Positions 1-6,009 of a stretch of 6,413 bases of DNA are shown here, one piece after another. Every line of letters starts with the position of its first letter. Position 1 is the first letter of the stretch. The notes under the pieces are model-generated. The model was not told where the DNA came from. It saw nothing but the letters and a program-made list of their open reading frames with translations, and did not search any database. The position numbers and the translations under genes were made by a program. This DNA is from JBBITW01 sp037440525 (GTDB lineage: Bacteria > Desulfobacterota > BSN033 > UBA1163), in NCBI GenBank assembly GCA_037440525.1, contig JBBITW010000196.1, forward strand, positions 1 through 6,413, given 5' to 3'.

Positions 1-858
1 GCCTTCAATAAGTTTTCTGATTAAATACTGGCCATTCATTTTAATCTTTTCTAAGCCTTCTGAAAGAATAAATTTCACTCCTGCCCCTAATCCACATATC
101 CCTAATGTATTGGGGGTTCCACTTTCGTATCTATCGGGTAAAATCGTTGGCTGTTCTTCAAGTTCTGATTGCGATCCTGTCCCCCCTTCTCGAATGGTAT
201 CGAGATCAACTCTTTCACCTATATAAAGTATTCCTGTTCCAGGTGGACCAAATAACCCCTTGTGGCCAGAGAATGCAAGCAGGTCTATTTTACCTTCCAG
301 GACATTGATTGGATATTTTCCTGCTGTTTGGGCTGCATCTACGAAGAGGATTAAATTATTCTCCCTTGCGATTTTCCCATATTCTTGGATTGGTTGAATA
401 ACTCCTGTGACATTGGATGCATGGGTCATTACAATAAGCTTCGTATTTTTCTTAATTGATTTTATAATACTTTCTGGTAAAACAGTACCTGTTTCATTTG
501 TTGGGTATATTTTTGATATTTCAACTCCTTTCCGTGCAAGTTTATTCAGTGGCCGTATGACAGAGTTATGTTCGAGTGAACTTATAATCACATGGTCTCC
601 TTCCCTGAGAAGACCCTTCAGGCCAATATTTAGTGCGTCGGTACAATTGAATGTGAATATAATCCTTTCTCTTTGCGGAGCGTTTATAAGAGATTTGATC
701 AGGCCTCTTGTCTCTTCAATAACTTCCGTGGCGCCAGATGCCATACTATGGCTACCCCGGCCAGGGTTTCCTCCCTTTGTCTTGAGGAATTCAACCATTG
801 TCTGATAAACATTGTCAGGTTTAGGCCAGGATGTTGCTGCATTATCGAGGTAAATCAT
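1..858 (-). CDS. Cysteine desulfurase family protein (class-V aminotransferase), C-terminus beyond the window
   Basis: The reverse strand is open for 286 codons from an ATG at 858 to the window edge. It begins MIYLDNAATSWPKP, the usual start of NifS/SufS-like PLP enzymes that take sulfur from cysteine as an enzyme-bound persulfide. Visible family marks are the N-terminal DNAAT, His97 in LEHNS, Asp174 in VDAAQTAG, the PLP-binding Lys200 in SGHKG, and the substrate-binding RYESGTPN at 243-250. The whole looks like the subgroup annotated simply as 'cysteine desulfurase family protein' rather than classical IscS. The catalytic cysteine, normally near residue 330-370, would lie outside the window, so activity cannot be confirmed. 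The start is supported by AGGG six bases upstream, which overlaps the stop of the upstream adenylyltransferase gene; the gap is only 8 bases, so the two are probably co-transcribed and coupled. A selenocysteine lyase-type role cannot be excluded. Confidence 0.92.
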   Translation of the reverse strand, partial: MIYLDNAATSWPKPDNVYQTMVEFLKTKGGNPGRGSHSMASGATEVIEETRGLIKSLINAPQRERIIFTFNCTDALNIGLKGLLREGDHVIISSLEHNSVIRPLNKLARKGVEISKIYPTNETGTVLPESIIKSIKKNTKLIVMTHASNVTGVIQPIQEYGKIARENNLILFVDAAQTAGKYPINVLEGKIDLLAFSGHKGLFGPPGTGILYIGERVDLDTIREGGTGSQSELEEQPTILPDRYESGTPNTLGICGLGAGVKFILSEGLEKIKMNGQYLIRKLIEG

Positions 859-866
859 ATAAATCC

Positions 867-1883
867 CTATACACCAATATATTTTGCATATAGCCCCCTT
901 GCAATGGATTCATCATTTGTGTTTTTAACAATTGCCCTGCCATCAGGAAAGATGACCATTTCGTGGTTATCAACCCAGAAGTTAAGCATGAATTCGTTAT
1001 AACTTACCTTTCCTATTTTCCTCAGATTATTTGCAAGCTTCTCAAATGATATTTCCCTTATATCAGGATTCAATACCTGAACGGCATTCTGACCGCATAG
1101 GGAAGTTGTCTTTGTTCCAAATCTTGCATCCAAAAATTCATATTCCCCATTACATGCTGGGCAATCTGGACGGGGTCGTATCTCGAGGCGTTGAAATTTC
1201 CCATGCCAGACATTAAGAAATATAATATCTCTACTAAAATCATCCGATCCAATCAATATCTTTATTGCCTCAACGGATTGAAGGGAACCGATGATAAAAG
1301 GAGCTGGACTGATTACTCCTGCTGTTTCACAGGTAAGCATTCTTGCTCCTTTTGGGACCTCCGGATGAAGACATCTGAGACAGGGAGTTTTGTGTGGAAT
1401 GATGTTCATTGTCATCCCAGATGCAGAGACTGCTCCACCATAAATCCATGGAATATTATGTTTTAGAGAAACATCATTAATAAGACCACGTGTCTCAAAA
1501 TTATCAAGTCCATCAAGGATAACGTTTGCATTACTTATAAATCTTTCAATATTTGTATAATTTACATCCGCTACAATTCCTTCGATCTCAATTGATGAGT
1601 TAATCTTCTTTAGATGTCGTTCCGCAGCTATTGCCTTTGGAAGTTGGCTTTTTACATCCTCCTCATCAAAAAGTGCCTGACGGGCGAGGTTATGATATTC
1701 AATAAAATCTCTGTCAATAATTCTAACCCTCCCGACCCCCGCCCTAACCAAGATGGTGGCAATAATCGATCCCAATGCCCCACAGCCAATAATTACCGCA
1801 CAACTTTCTCCTAATCTCTTTTGACCTTCCTTGCCTATCGGAGGAAAGATGATCTGTCTTGAGTATCTATTTATCATTGTCAT
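867..1883 (-). CDS. ThiF/HesA/MoeB-family E1-like adenylyltransferase
   Basis: This 338-residue protein should adenylate the C-terminal glycine of a ThiS/MoaD-type ubiquitin-like carrier so that it can receive sulfur, in the cytoplasm. Visible marks are the N-terminal RYSRQ (6-10), the nucleotide-binding GCGALGS (33-39), Asp57 after the second strand, NLARQ (65-69), DNFETR (127-132), zinc-binding pairs CLRC (168-171) and CPAC (241-244), and Cys185 in LTCETAGV at the position of the conserved ThiF/MoeB cysteine. About 90 residues follow the second zinc pair, containing SLCGQNAVQV and a closing FPDGRAIVK...LYAKYIG, a tail I know from many Bacillus-type ThiF/MoeB proteins. The first ATG has no clear ribosome site; an in-frame ATG at 1877 is equally possible, and an in-frame stop lies five codons upstream. 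The downstream neighbour is a cysteine desulfurase-like gene, fitting sulfur loading of a carrier for cysteine, thiamine or molybdopterin synthesis. Which one cannot be decided here. Confidence 0.92.
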   Translation of the reverse strand: MTMINRYSRQIIFPPIGKEGQKRLGESCAVIIGCGALGSIIATILVRAGVGRVRIIDRDFIEYHNLARQALFDEEDVKSQLPKAIAAERHLKKINSSIEIEGIVADVNYTNIERFISNANVILDGLDNFETRGLINDVSLKHNIPWIYGGAVSASGMTMNIIPHKTPCLRCLHPEVPKGARMLTCETAGVISPAPFIIGSLQSVEAIKILIGSDDFSRDIIFLNVWHGKFQRLEIRPRPDCPACNGEYEFLDARFGTKTTSLCGQNAVQVLNPDIREISFEKLANNLRKIGKVSYNEFMLNFWVDNHEMVIFPDGRAIVKNTNDESIARGLYAKYIGV

Positions 1884-1947
1884 CGCGTAAAATATAGCTT
1901 AGGTATAAGCTTAATATAAAATTATGGGAATTTCAATCTTGAGAAAA

Positions 1948-1953
1948 ATTATA
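1948..1953 (-). promoter_or_regulatory. Candidate -10 box for the minus-strand adenylyltransferase/desulfurase operon
   Basis: Read on the reverse strand this is a perfect TATAAT, placing a start site about 60 bases before the adenylyltransferase ATG. No convincing -35 box is found at 16-18 bases; the nearest match, TTGAAT, is 20 bases away (1974-1979). The surroundings are so AT-rich that chance matches are likely, hence low confidence. Confidence 0.3.
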
Positions 1954-2024
1954 AACTTTTTTTATTTTTATAAATTCAATAATTTCAAATAATTATAATA
2001 CTAAAATAAATTTTGAAAAAATTC

Positions 2025-2053
2025 TTGACAAAATTAAAAAAGTATTTTAAATT
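2025..2053 (+). promoter_or_regulatory. Putative sigma-70-type promoter of the Rrf2 regulator gene
   Basis: A perfect TTGACA at 2025-2030 is followed, after 17 bases, by TAAATT at 2048-2053, a 4-of-6 match to the -10 consensus. Transcription would start near 2060, about 35 bases before the regulator's ATG. AT-rich tracts just upstream (1955-2020) could act as an UP element. A better-looking TATACT at 2055-2060 is 24 bases from the -35 and is less likely to be its partner. Confidence 0.55.
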
Positions 2054-2076
2054 CTATACTAATTTGATAGGATTTA
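2048..2076 (+). promoter_or_regulatory. 29-base inverted repeat overlapping the promoter, candidate Rrf2 operator
   Basis: The left arm TAAATTCTAT (2048-2057) and right arm ATAGGATTTA (2067-2076) are reverse complements at 9 of 10 positions, separated by 9 bases. The dyad covers the presumed -10 box and start site, where a bound repressor would block transcription. Rrf2-family proteins bind as dimers to palindromes of roughly this length, and autoregulation is common in the family. I infer that this is the operator of the adjacent regulator; the sequence is not a clear match to the IscR or NsrR consensus. Confidence 0.5.
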
Positions 2077-2095
2077 TATATTATAAGGTGCCAAA

Positions 2096-2548
2096 ATGAA
2101 AATAACAAAAAAAGGTGAGTATGCGATGCGTGCTTTGGTGGATCTGGCCATAAACTATAAAAAAGGACTGAGACAGGTTCATGATATTGTCCGTGAAGAG
2201 AAAATTCCAGAAAAGTTTCTTGAACAGATTTTAATTATACTTAAGAATGCAGGTCTTGTTAAGAGCAAGAGAGGGATCGGTGGGGGATACTATCTAAATA
2301 AACCACCTGAAGAGATATCGCTTAGTGAGGTTATTCGCTTGGTCGATGGCCCACTTTCTCCTATAGAATGTGTGGGCAATTCAAATATAAATTGCCCAAA
2401 GGAGATTACATGTGGAATTCGAACTGTTATGGTAGAAGTTGAGAATGCGACTGTTGAAATTCTTAATCGTGTTACTCTTGCTGATTTATGTAATATTACA
2501 AAAGGGTTGAGTGAGCAGAGAAGAGAGGTATTGATGTATTATATTTAG
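2096..2548 (+). CDS. Rrf2-family transcriptional regulator with an IscR-like cysteine cluster
   Basis: This 150-residue protein has the typical Rrf2 start (MKITKKGEYAMRALVDLA), a winged helix-turn-helix over about residues 1-70 with the wing sequence RGIGGGYYL, and a dimerisation helix near the C-terminus. Cys92, Cys100 and Cys106 form C-x7-C-x5-C in the loop where IscR and NsrR hold their Fe-S cluster (C-x5-C-x5-C in IscR), so Fe-S-based sensing of redox, iron or sulfur state is likely. A cysteine-metabolism regulator like CymR is the alternative, but CymR-type proteins, as I recall, lack this cluster. AAGGTG lies five bases before the ATG. The gene faces the adenylyltransferase gene across an AT-rich gap and heads the plus-strand sulfur genes, so it probably controls them and itself through the dyad over its promoter. 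Confidence 0.93.
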   Translation: MKITKKGEYAMRALVDLAINYKKGLRQVHDIVREEKIPEKFLEQILIILKNAGLVKSKRGIGGGYYLNKPPEEISLSEVIRLVDGPLSPIECVGNSNINCPKEITCGIRTVMVEVENATVEILNRVTLADLCNITKGLSEQRREVLMYYI

Positions 2549-2581
2549 AGGATTATTTTAAATTCTGGTTAATAATCAAAA

Positions 2582-2773
2582 ATGGTTCAAGAAATTGATA
2601 ATTTTACTGAGAGTGAAAAGAAACTCCTCCAACAGATTTTAAAGGCCTTAAGGAGTATCAGATATGGTTGTGTTCAGATTTTTATTCAGGATTCTAAGGT
2701 AGTTCAGATAGATAAGACAGAGAAAATTCGTTTTGATAAGGAGGGTTTTACGAAACTTTTTAGAGGGGGATAA
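2582..2773 (+). CDS. yezD: YezD-family small protein (DUF2292)
   Basis: This 63-residue protein carries the core I recognise as DUF2292/YezD: KALRSIRYGCVQIFIQDSK (about 21-39) followed by VVQIDKTEKIRFD. The function of the family is unknown; from memory, members often sit beside sulfate or sulfite assimilation genes in Firmicutes and anaerobes, which fits this location. It has no signal peptide or membrane segment, and looks like a small cytosolic alpha/beta domain. It begins 33 bases after the regulator's stop and has no good ribosome site, so translation may depend on the upstream gene or be weak. Cys29 lies in a position that I do not know to be conserved. There is no upstream in-frame start that would lengthen the protein. 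Confidence 0.85.
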   Translation: MVQEIDNFTESEKKLLQQILKALRSIRYGCVQIFIQDSKVVQIDKTEKIRFDKEGFTKLFRGG

Positions 2774-2786
2774 ATTTTATAAAGAC

Positions 2787-2813
2787 CCTAATATAGGCTG
2801 ACCAGACAACTGG
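2787..2813 (+). ncRNA. Two tandem small hairpins in the leader of the transporter gene
   Basis: CCTA-ATA-TAGG (2787-2797) and CCAG-ACAA-CTGG (2802-2813) are two perfect 4-bp hairpins placed directly before the terminator stem. Direct repeats of AGGCT (2795-2799 and 2814-2818) flank the second hairpin, and both can pair with AGCCT at 2841-2845. I do not recognise a known riboswitch class. The arrangement suggests a cis-acting RNA leader, but short stems can arise by chance. Confidence 0.3.
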
Positions 2814-2814
2814 A

Positions 2815-2857
2815 GGCTAAAAAGATGAAGATATCTTTTTAGCCTTTTTCTTTTTTT
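2815..2857 (+). terminator. Strong intrinsic terminator, possibly a regulated attenuator
   Basis: GGCTAAAAAGAT (2815-2826) and ATCTTTTTAGCC (2833-2844) pair perfectly over 12 bp with a 6-base loop, followed by a T-rich tail (five T, one C, seven T) to 2857. On the plus strand this is a textbook rho-independent terminator. On the minus strand no T tract follows, so it acts in one direction. It ends transcripts from the regulator and yezD genes, yet only 42 bases separate it from the transporter ATG. Confidence 0.9.
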
Positions 2858-2899
2858 ATAGAAGGTAAAAATTAATGAAATTTTCAGGAGGTTTAAGAA

Positions 2900-3712
2900 A
2901 TGAGAAGGTTTTTCAAATCAGAAGATTGGCTGGCAGTTTGGTTTGGGTTCCTAATCATTATCCTGGTTCTTATTGGAGGAAGACCTCAGATGCCAACCTT
3001 TAAATGGGCTACGGAAAGCGAATTTAGGGCTATGGTTGTTGAATCAAAGCCTATGGTTGAAAAGTTCATTAAAGATGTTGAGCTAAAAGGCGATGCGAAA
3101 CTTCTTGCGGCAACTTTATCCCTTAAGTCTTCAATAGAGGCAGGGGATCGTGTAGGTATTCATAGTAGTGCAAAGAAACTCGGAGATACATTAAAGACAA
3201 CTGAAGACCCCGTTATAAAGAAAGAAGGAATTGAACTTAGCAAAAAGCTGAGTGAAGGGGCTGGGGCACTCGTGAGCAAAGTTTTTTCAAAGGCAAATAT
3301 TCTCAAATCTATTTATATTGGGGTCGCTTTCCTAATAATTACAACTATTGGGATCACTCTTATGGGTGGTAATGTGGTGGCCTATGTGGCTGGATTCCCT
3401 GTGATTTATGGGCTTTCCTGGTTTTCGCAATTCATTGCGGGGAATAGCACCATAAATTATTGGGGGTTAGAATATGTGATTTTTGCCCTTCTGATCGGTC
3501 TCTTTATCAGCAATGTTATCGGTGTGCCCTCCTGGCTTAAAGAGGCAGTTAGAACAGAATATTATATTAAGACAGGGCTGGTTATCCTCGGGGCAGGAAT
3601 TCTCTTTTTTGAAGATCCTGCAAGCAGGGGCTATCGGAATTATCCAGGCAATATTGGTTGTATTCGTTGTCTGGTATGCATGTTTCTGGTTGGGGAAGAG
3701 GCTCAAAGTTGA
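2900..3712 (+). CDS. YeiH-family (putative sulfate exporter family) transporter, N-terminal part of a frame-disrupted gene
   Basis: AGGAGG lies eight bases before this ATG. The frame encodes a first membrane helix (about 9-27, SEDWLAVWFGFL start), a soluble, charged, helix-rich insert of about 100 residues (33-133), then membrane helices near 136-156, 158-180 and 190-208, and the conserved EYYIKTGLVILGAGILF (220-236). This matches the long YeiH-like proteins, roughly 480-580 residues as I recall, annotated as putative sulfate exporters; E. coli YeiH is shorter and lacks the insert. Family similarity stops at Phe237 (3608-3610); the last 33 codons to the TGA at 3710-3712 look like out-of-frame reading. 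The continuation is found one base further, from about 3606 to 4415. If joined by removing one T, the product is 504 residues. Position among sulfite-reduction genes suggests transport of a sulfur oxyanion; substrate and direction are not established. Confidence 0.85.
   Translation: MRRFFKSEDWLAVWFGFLIIILVLIGGRPQMPTFKWATESEFRAMVVESKPMVEKFIKDVELKGDAKLLAATLSLKSSIEAGDRVGIHSSAKKLGDTLKTTEDPVIKKEGIELSKKLSEGAGALVSKVFSKANILKSIYIGVAFLIITTIGITLMGGNVVAYVAGFPVIYGLSWFSQFIAGNSTINYWGLEYVIFALLIGLFISNVIGVPSWLKEAVRTEYYIKTGLVILGAGILFFEDPASRGYRNYPGNIGCIRCLVCMFLVGEEAQS
3605..3611 (+). other. Frame change at a six-T run inside the transporter gene
   Basis: Upstream codons read CTC TTT TTT GAA, while the family sequence continues as TTG AAG ATC in the frame one base later. 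Five T instead of six would give a continuous gene. This could be a homopolymer sequencing or assembly error, a recent inactivating insertion, or slippage during transcription or translation. The sequence alone does not decide. Confidence 0.85.
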
Positions 3713-4415
3713 TGATGAACTCTCCACAATGCTTGCAACAGGAGTTTCCATATGCGGTGTTTCTGCTGCAATTGCAGCCTGTGGTGCAATTCAAGGAGAT
3801 AAGAAAAAACTCTCTTATACTATCTCCCTTGTTCTGATAGTTGCTGTTCCAATGATGGTTCTGGAGCCATGGATCGCCAGGACATTTGGCATCCCTGATA
3901 TAGTAGCAGGTGCCTGGATTGGTGGAACACTCGATACAACCGGTTCAGTGGTTGCCGCTGGAGCCCTTATTAGTGAATCAGCAATGAAAATAGGAACTAT
4001 TGTGAAGTTCTCACAGAATGTTCTTATTGGAGTTGCAGCATTTATTCTCTCTATATGGTGGAATTTGAAGAAAAACAATAACCCAGGAGATCGACTGAAT
4101 CCAAAGGTAATCTGGGAACGGTTTCCAAAATTTGTCCTTGGATTTCTTATTGCTTCTTTCCTCTTCTCATTCATTCTTGACCCGGGTCTGGTTAAAGAGA
4201 CCAAAGGTATACTTAGTGGATTGAGAACAGTCTGGTTTGCACTGGCCTTTACTTCCATCGGTCTGGAAACCCGGTTTGGAGAGCTTTTTAGAATGGGAGG
4301 AGGACGTCCGGCAATAGCCTTCATTAGTGCTCAGGCCTTTAACATTATCTGGACGTTAATCTTGGCATATCTCCTATTTGGAGGATTCATTTTCCCAGAA
4401 CCTTTAATTAAATAA
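3606..4415 (+). CDS. YeiH-family transporter, C-terminal core of the frame-disrupted gene
   Basis: This segment carries the most conserved part of the family. It begins with LKILQAGAIGIIQA, which continues the helix broken at the six-T run. Marks follow (numbering of the rejoined 504-residue protein): GVSICGVSAAIA (281-292), GAWIGGTLDTTGSVVAAGA (337-355), ERFPKFVLGF (406-415) and FTSIGLETRF (450-459), with about six or seven hydrophobic helices. The frame is open upstream to an ATG at 3513, but the residues from there to 3605 are an out-of-frame reading of the N-terminal part and are not family-like, so independent initiation there is unlikely to make a normal protein. About 270 codons remain stop-free with full motif conservation, which argues against an old pseudogene. 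The stop TAA is 35 bases before the siroheme synthase gene. Confidence 0.85.
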   Translation, partial: FLKILQAGAIGIIQAILVVFVVWYACFWLGKRLKVDDELSTMLATGVSICGVSAAIAACGAIQGDKKKLSYTISLVLIVAVPMMVLEPWIARTFGIPDIVAGAWIGGTLDTTGSVVAAGALISESAMKIGTIVKFSQNVLIGVAAFILSIWWNLKKNNNPGDRLNPKVIWERFPKFVLGFLIASFLFSFILDPGLVKETKGILSGLRTVWFALAFTSIGLETRFGELFRMGGGRPAIAFISAQAFNIIWTLILAYLLFGGFIFPEPLIK

Positions 4416-4450
4416 TACTATCTAATTTATGAGATATTGGAAGTGATTCA

Positions 4451-5782
4451 ATGAAACTACAATATTTCCCAATAGGTTTTAATCTGAGGAGGAAAAAGAT
4501 AGTAGTTATTGGTGGAGGGAAAGTGGCTTCGAGAAAGATACATAAACTCCTGATAGCAGGAGCGAAGGTCACTGTCATATCACCTACCATCTGTCCTGAT
4601 TTAAAAAAATTATATAGTTCAGGACTGATCGAATATAGAAATTTGAAGTTCTCTCCAGATGCCTTGGAAGATGCCGATATGATAATTTCTTCAACCTCTT
4701 CAAAGGAGACGAATGTGGAAGTTTCGCTCTTAGCACATGAAAGAAAGATTCCAGTATGCGTAGTTGATGATCCATCAATTTCAGACTTCATATTTCCAGC
4801 CACATCTTTTTTTAGAGATTTCATTATAGCCATATCAACGGATGGGAAATACCCTGGAATTTCGTCAAGGATTAAGGAGTTCATTGATAATCATAAAGAA
4901 GAAATCGAAACAAGAATAATCTCAGGTAAGCGTAATTTTGAAAGGAAAGCAGAGAAGGGAAAGGTATATATCGTAGGAGCAGGACCGGGAAATCCTGAGC
5001 TTTTAACGGTAAGGGCTCTTGCCTTGATTAAAAGTGCTGATGTTATCATTAAAGATTACCTCGTTCCGGAGGAAATTATTAAATTTTCATGCACCCAGGC
5101 AAAAGTGATATCACTCCAACCATCGGAAAATAGAGTTACACATGGATCGAAATTCCGGCAAGAATACCTCAACCAGTTGATGATTCGCTTTGCCAACGAA
5201 GGAAAGAGGGTAATTCGGCTGAAGAATGGAGACCCTTTTGTATTTGGGAGAGGTGGAGAAGAGGTTGAACATCTTCTCTCTCATGGGATCCCTGTTGAAG
5301 TAGTCCCAGGAATAACATCTGCCTTAGGAGCAGCCGCCTCCGTATTTCTTCCATTGACCCATAGAAAATTTTCATCCCTTTTTACAGTAATAACAGGGCA
5401 AGAGGATATGGAAAAGGAAGAGGAGATGATTGATTGGAATATACTTCCAAAAAATGGAACGATTGTTGTTTATATGCCAATTAAAAATGCATCAAGACTT
5501 AAAAGACATTTAATCGATGCAGGTTTTCCCGGTGAGATGCCCGTTGCGATTGTTGAGCGAGCTACTTACCCTTCACAACGTGTATTTCATTCAAATATTT
5601 CTAATTTATCAAAGACTATAGAGGAGAACAATGTTTCTTCTCCTGCGATAATCTTTATTGGAGAGACAGCAGGATTTTCCTCTATTATATTGGAGTCTTT
5701 AAATGAGATAGAATTAAAAAGGAAGGAGGATGATTTTTTATGGAAGAGGGAAGGCCAGAAGAAAAGGTTGACGGCCATTTAG
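4451..5782 (+). CDS. cysG: Bifunctional siroheme synthase (precorrin-2 dehydrogenase/ferrochelatase fused to uroporphyrinogen-III C-methyltransferase)
   Basis: This 443-residue protein turns uroporphyrinogen III into siroheme, the cofactor of sulfite and nitrite reductases. The N-terminal part (1-160) is the NAD-dependent dehydrogenase/ferrochelatase: GGGKVA (21-26) binds NAD, Asp106 in CVVDD corresponds to the catalytic Asp104 of Salmonella CysG, and Ser129 in AISTDG to Ser128, as I align them by eye. The C-terminal part (170-418) is the SAM-dependent methyltransferase, with GAGPGNPELLTVRAL (176-190), NGDPFVFGRGGEE (259-271), VVPGITSALG (284-293) and PLTHR (301-305). Domain order and length match E. 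coli CysG (457 residues). GGAAGTGA just before the ATG serves as a moderate ribosome site. The last 43 bases overlap the tusA-like gene, and a sulfite-reductase-type gene follows, so siroheme supply is coupled to its consumer. Confidence 0.96.
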   Translation: MKLQYFPIGFNLRRKKIVVIGGGKVASRKIHKLLIAGAKVTVISPTICPDLKKLYSSGLIEYRNLKFSPDALEDADMIISSTSSKETNVEVSLLAHERKIPVCVVDDPSISDFIFPATSFFRDFIIAISTDGKYPGISSRIKEFIDNHKEEIETRIISGKRNFERKAEKGKVYIVGAGPGNPELLTVRALALIKSADVIIKDYLVPEEIIKFSCTQAKVISLQPSENRVTHGSKFRQEYLNQLMIRFANEGKRVIRLKNGDPFVFGRGGEEVEHLLSHGIPVEVVPGITSALGAAASVFLPLTHRKFSSLFTVITGQEDMEKEEEMIDWNILPKNGTIVVYMPIKNASRLKRHLIDAGFPGEMPVAIVERATYPSQRVFHSNISNLSKTIEENNVSSPAIIFIGETAGFSSIILESLNEIELKRKEDDFLWKREGQKKRLTAI

Positions 5783-6009
5783 ACCTGAGGGGAATCATTT
5801 GCCCGACCAATTTTGTTCTAATTAAATTAAAACTTGAAGAGATGAAAGATGGTCAAATATTAGACGTAATTATAGATGATGGAGAACCGATACAGAATGT
5901 TCCTCGTTCGATTAAAGAAGAAGGGCATAAAATTGTCAAGATTGAAAAAAATCATGATGGAAGTTTTAAACTCCTGATAAGAAAAGGAGGGCTAAAGAAT
6001 GGTAGATAG
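5740..6009 (+). CDS. TusA/SirA/YedF-family sulfur carrier protein
   Basis: This 89-residue protein has the TusA fold signature: LDLRGIICPTNFVLIKLKL (14-32 region) with the sulfur-carrying Cys21, then a DDGEPIQNVPRS stretch (46-57) typical of the TusA-like proteins found with sulfite reductases. The usual CPxP motif is CPTN here; from memory a CPxNFV variant is frequent in the sulfite-reductase-linked branch. Such proteins pass persulfide sulfur between cytoplasmic partners. AAGGAGG (5723-5729) lies 10 bases before the ATG, which supports this start even though it lies 43 bases inside the end of cysG. The end overlaps the next gene by 11 bases. The likely role is to donate or accept sulfur around sulfite reduction; this is inferred from context. 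The C-terminal residues after 80 (KGGLKNGR) look like an unstructured tail, partly dictated by the embedded ribosome site of the next gene. Confidence 0.92.
   Translation: MEEGRPEEKVDGHLDLRGIICPTNFVLIKLKLEEMKDGQILDVIIDDGEPIQNVPRSIKEEGHKIVKIEKNHDGSFKLLIRKGGLKNGR

Noticed and set aside
105..1814. Several plus-strand open frames over the desulfurase and adenylyltransferase genes (for example 407-805 and 673-1002)
   Set aside because: They are antisense to two minus-strand genes with clear family motifs, lack ribosome sites and resemble no protein family.
1940..2050. AT-rich tract as a replication or transfer origin
   Set aside because: No iterated repeats or DnaA-type boxes were seen; it is better explained as a divergent promoter region.
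2055..2060. TATACT as the -10 box of the regulator promoter
   Set aside because: It is 24 bases from the TTGACA, and no good -35 lies at 16-18 bases; it is more likely part of the dyad.
3605..3611. Classical -1 programmed ribosomal frameshift at the T run
   Set aside because: A -1 slip would enter the wrong frame; +1 or -2 is needed, and the codon phasing does not fit an X XXY YYZ heptamer.
3815..4324. Minus-strand open frame of 169 codons
   Set aside because: It lies opposite the conserved transporter core; its composition is that of an antisense shadow.
4408..4884. Minus-strand open frame of 158 codons
   Set aside because: Antisense to the dehydrogenase domain of the siroheme synthase, with no motif and no promoter context.
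5730..5741. ATG at 5730 as a start for the TusA-like protein
   Set aside because: It is in a different frame and overlaps the ribosome site; the ATG at 5740 gives the family sequence.
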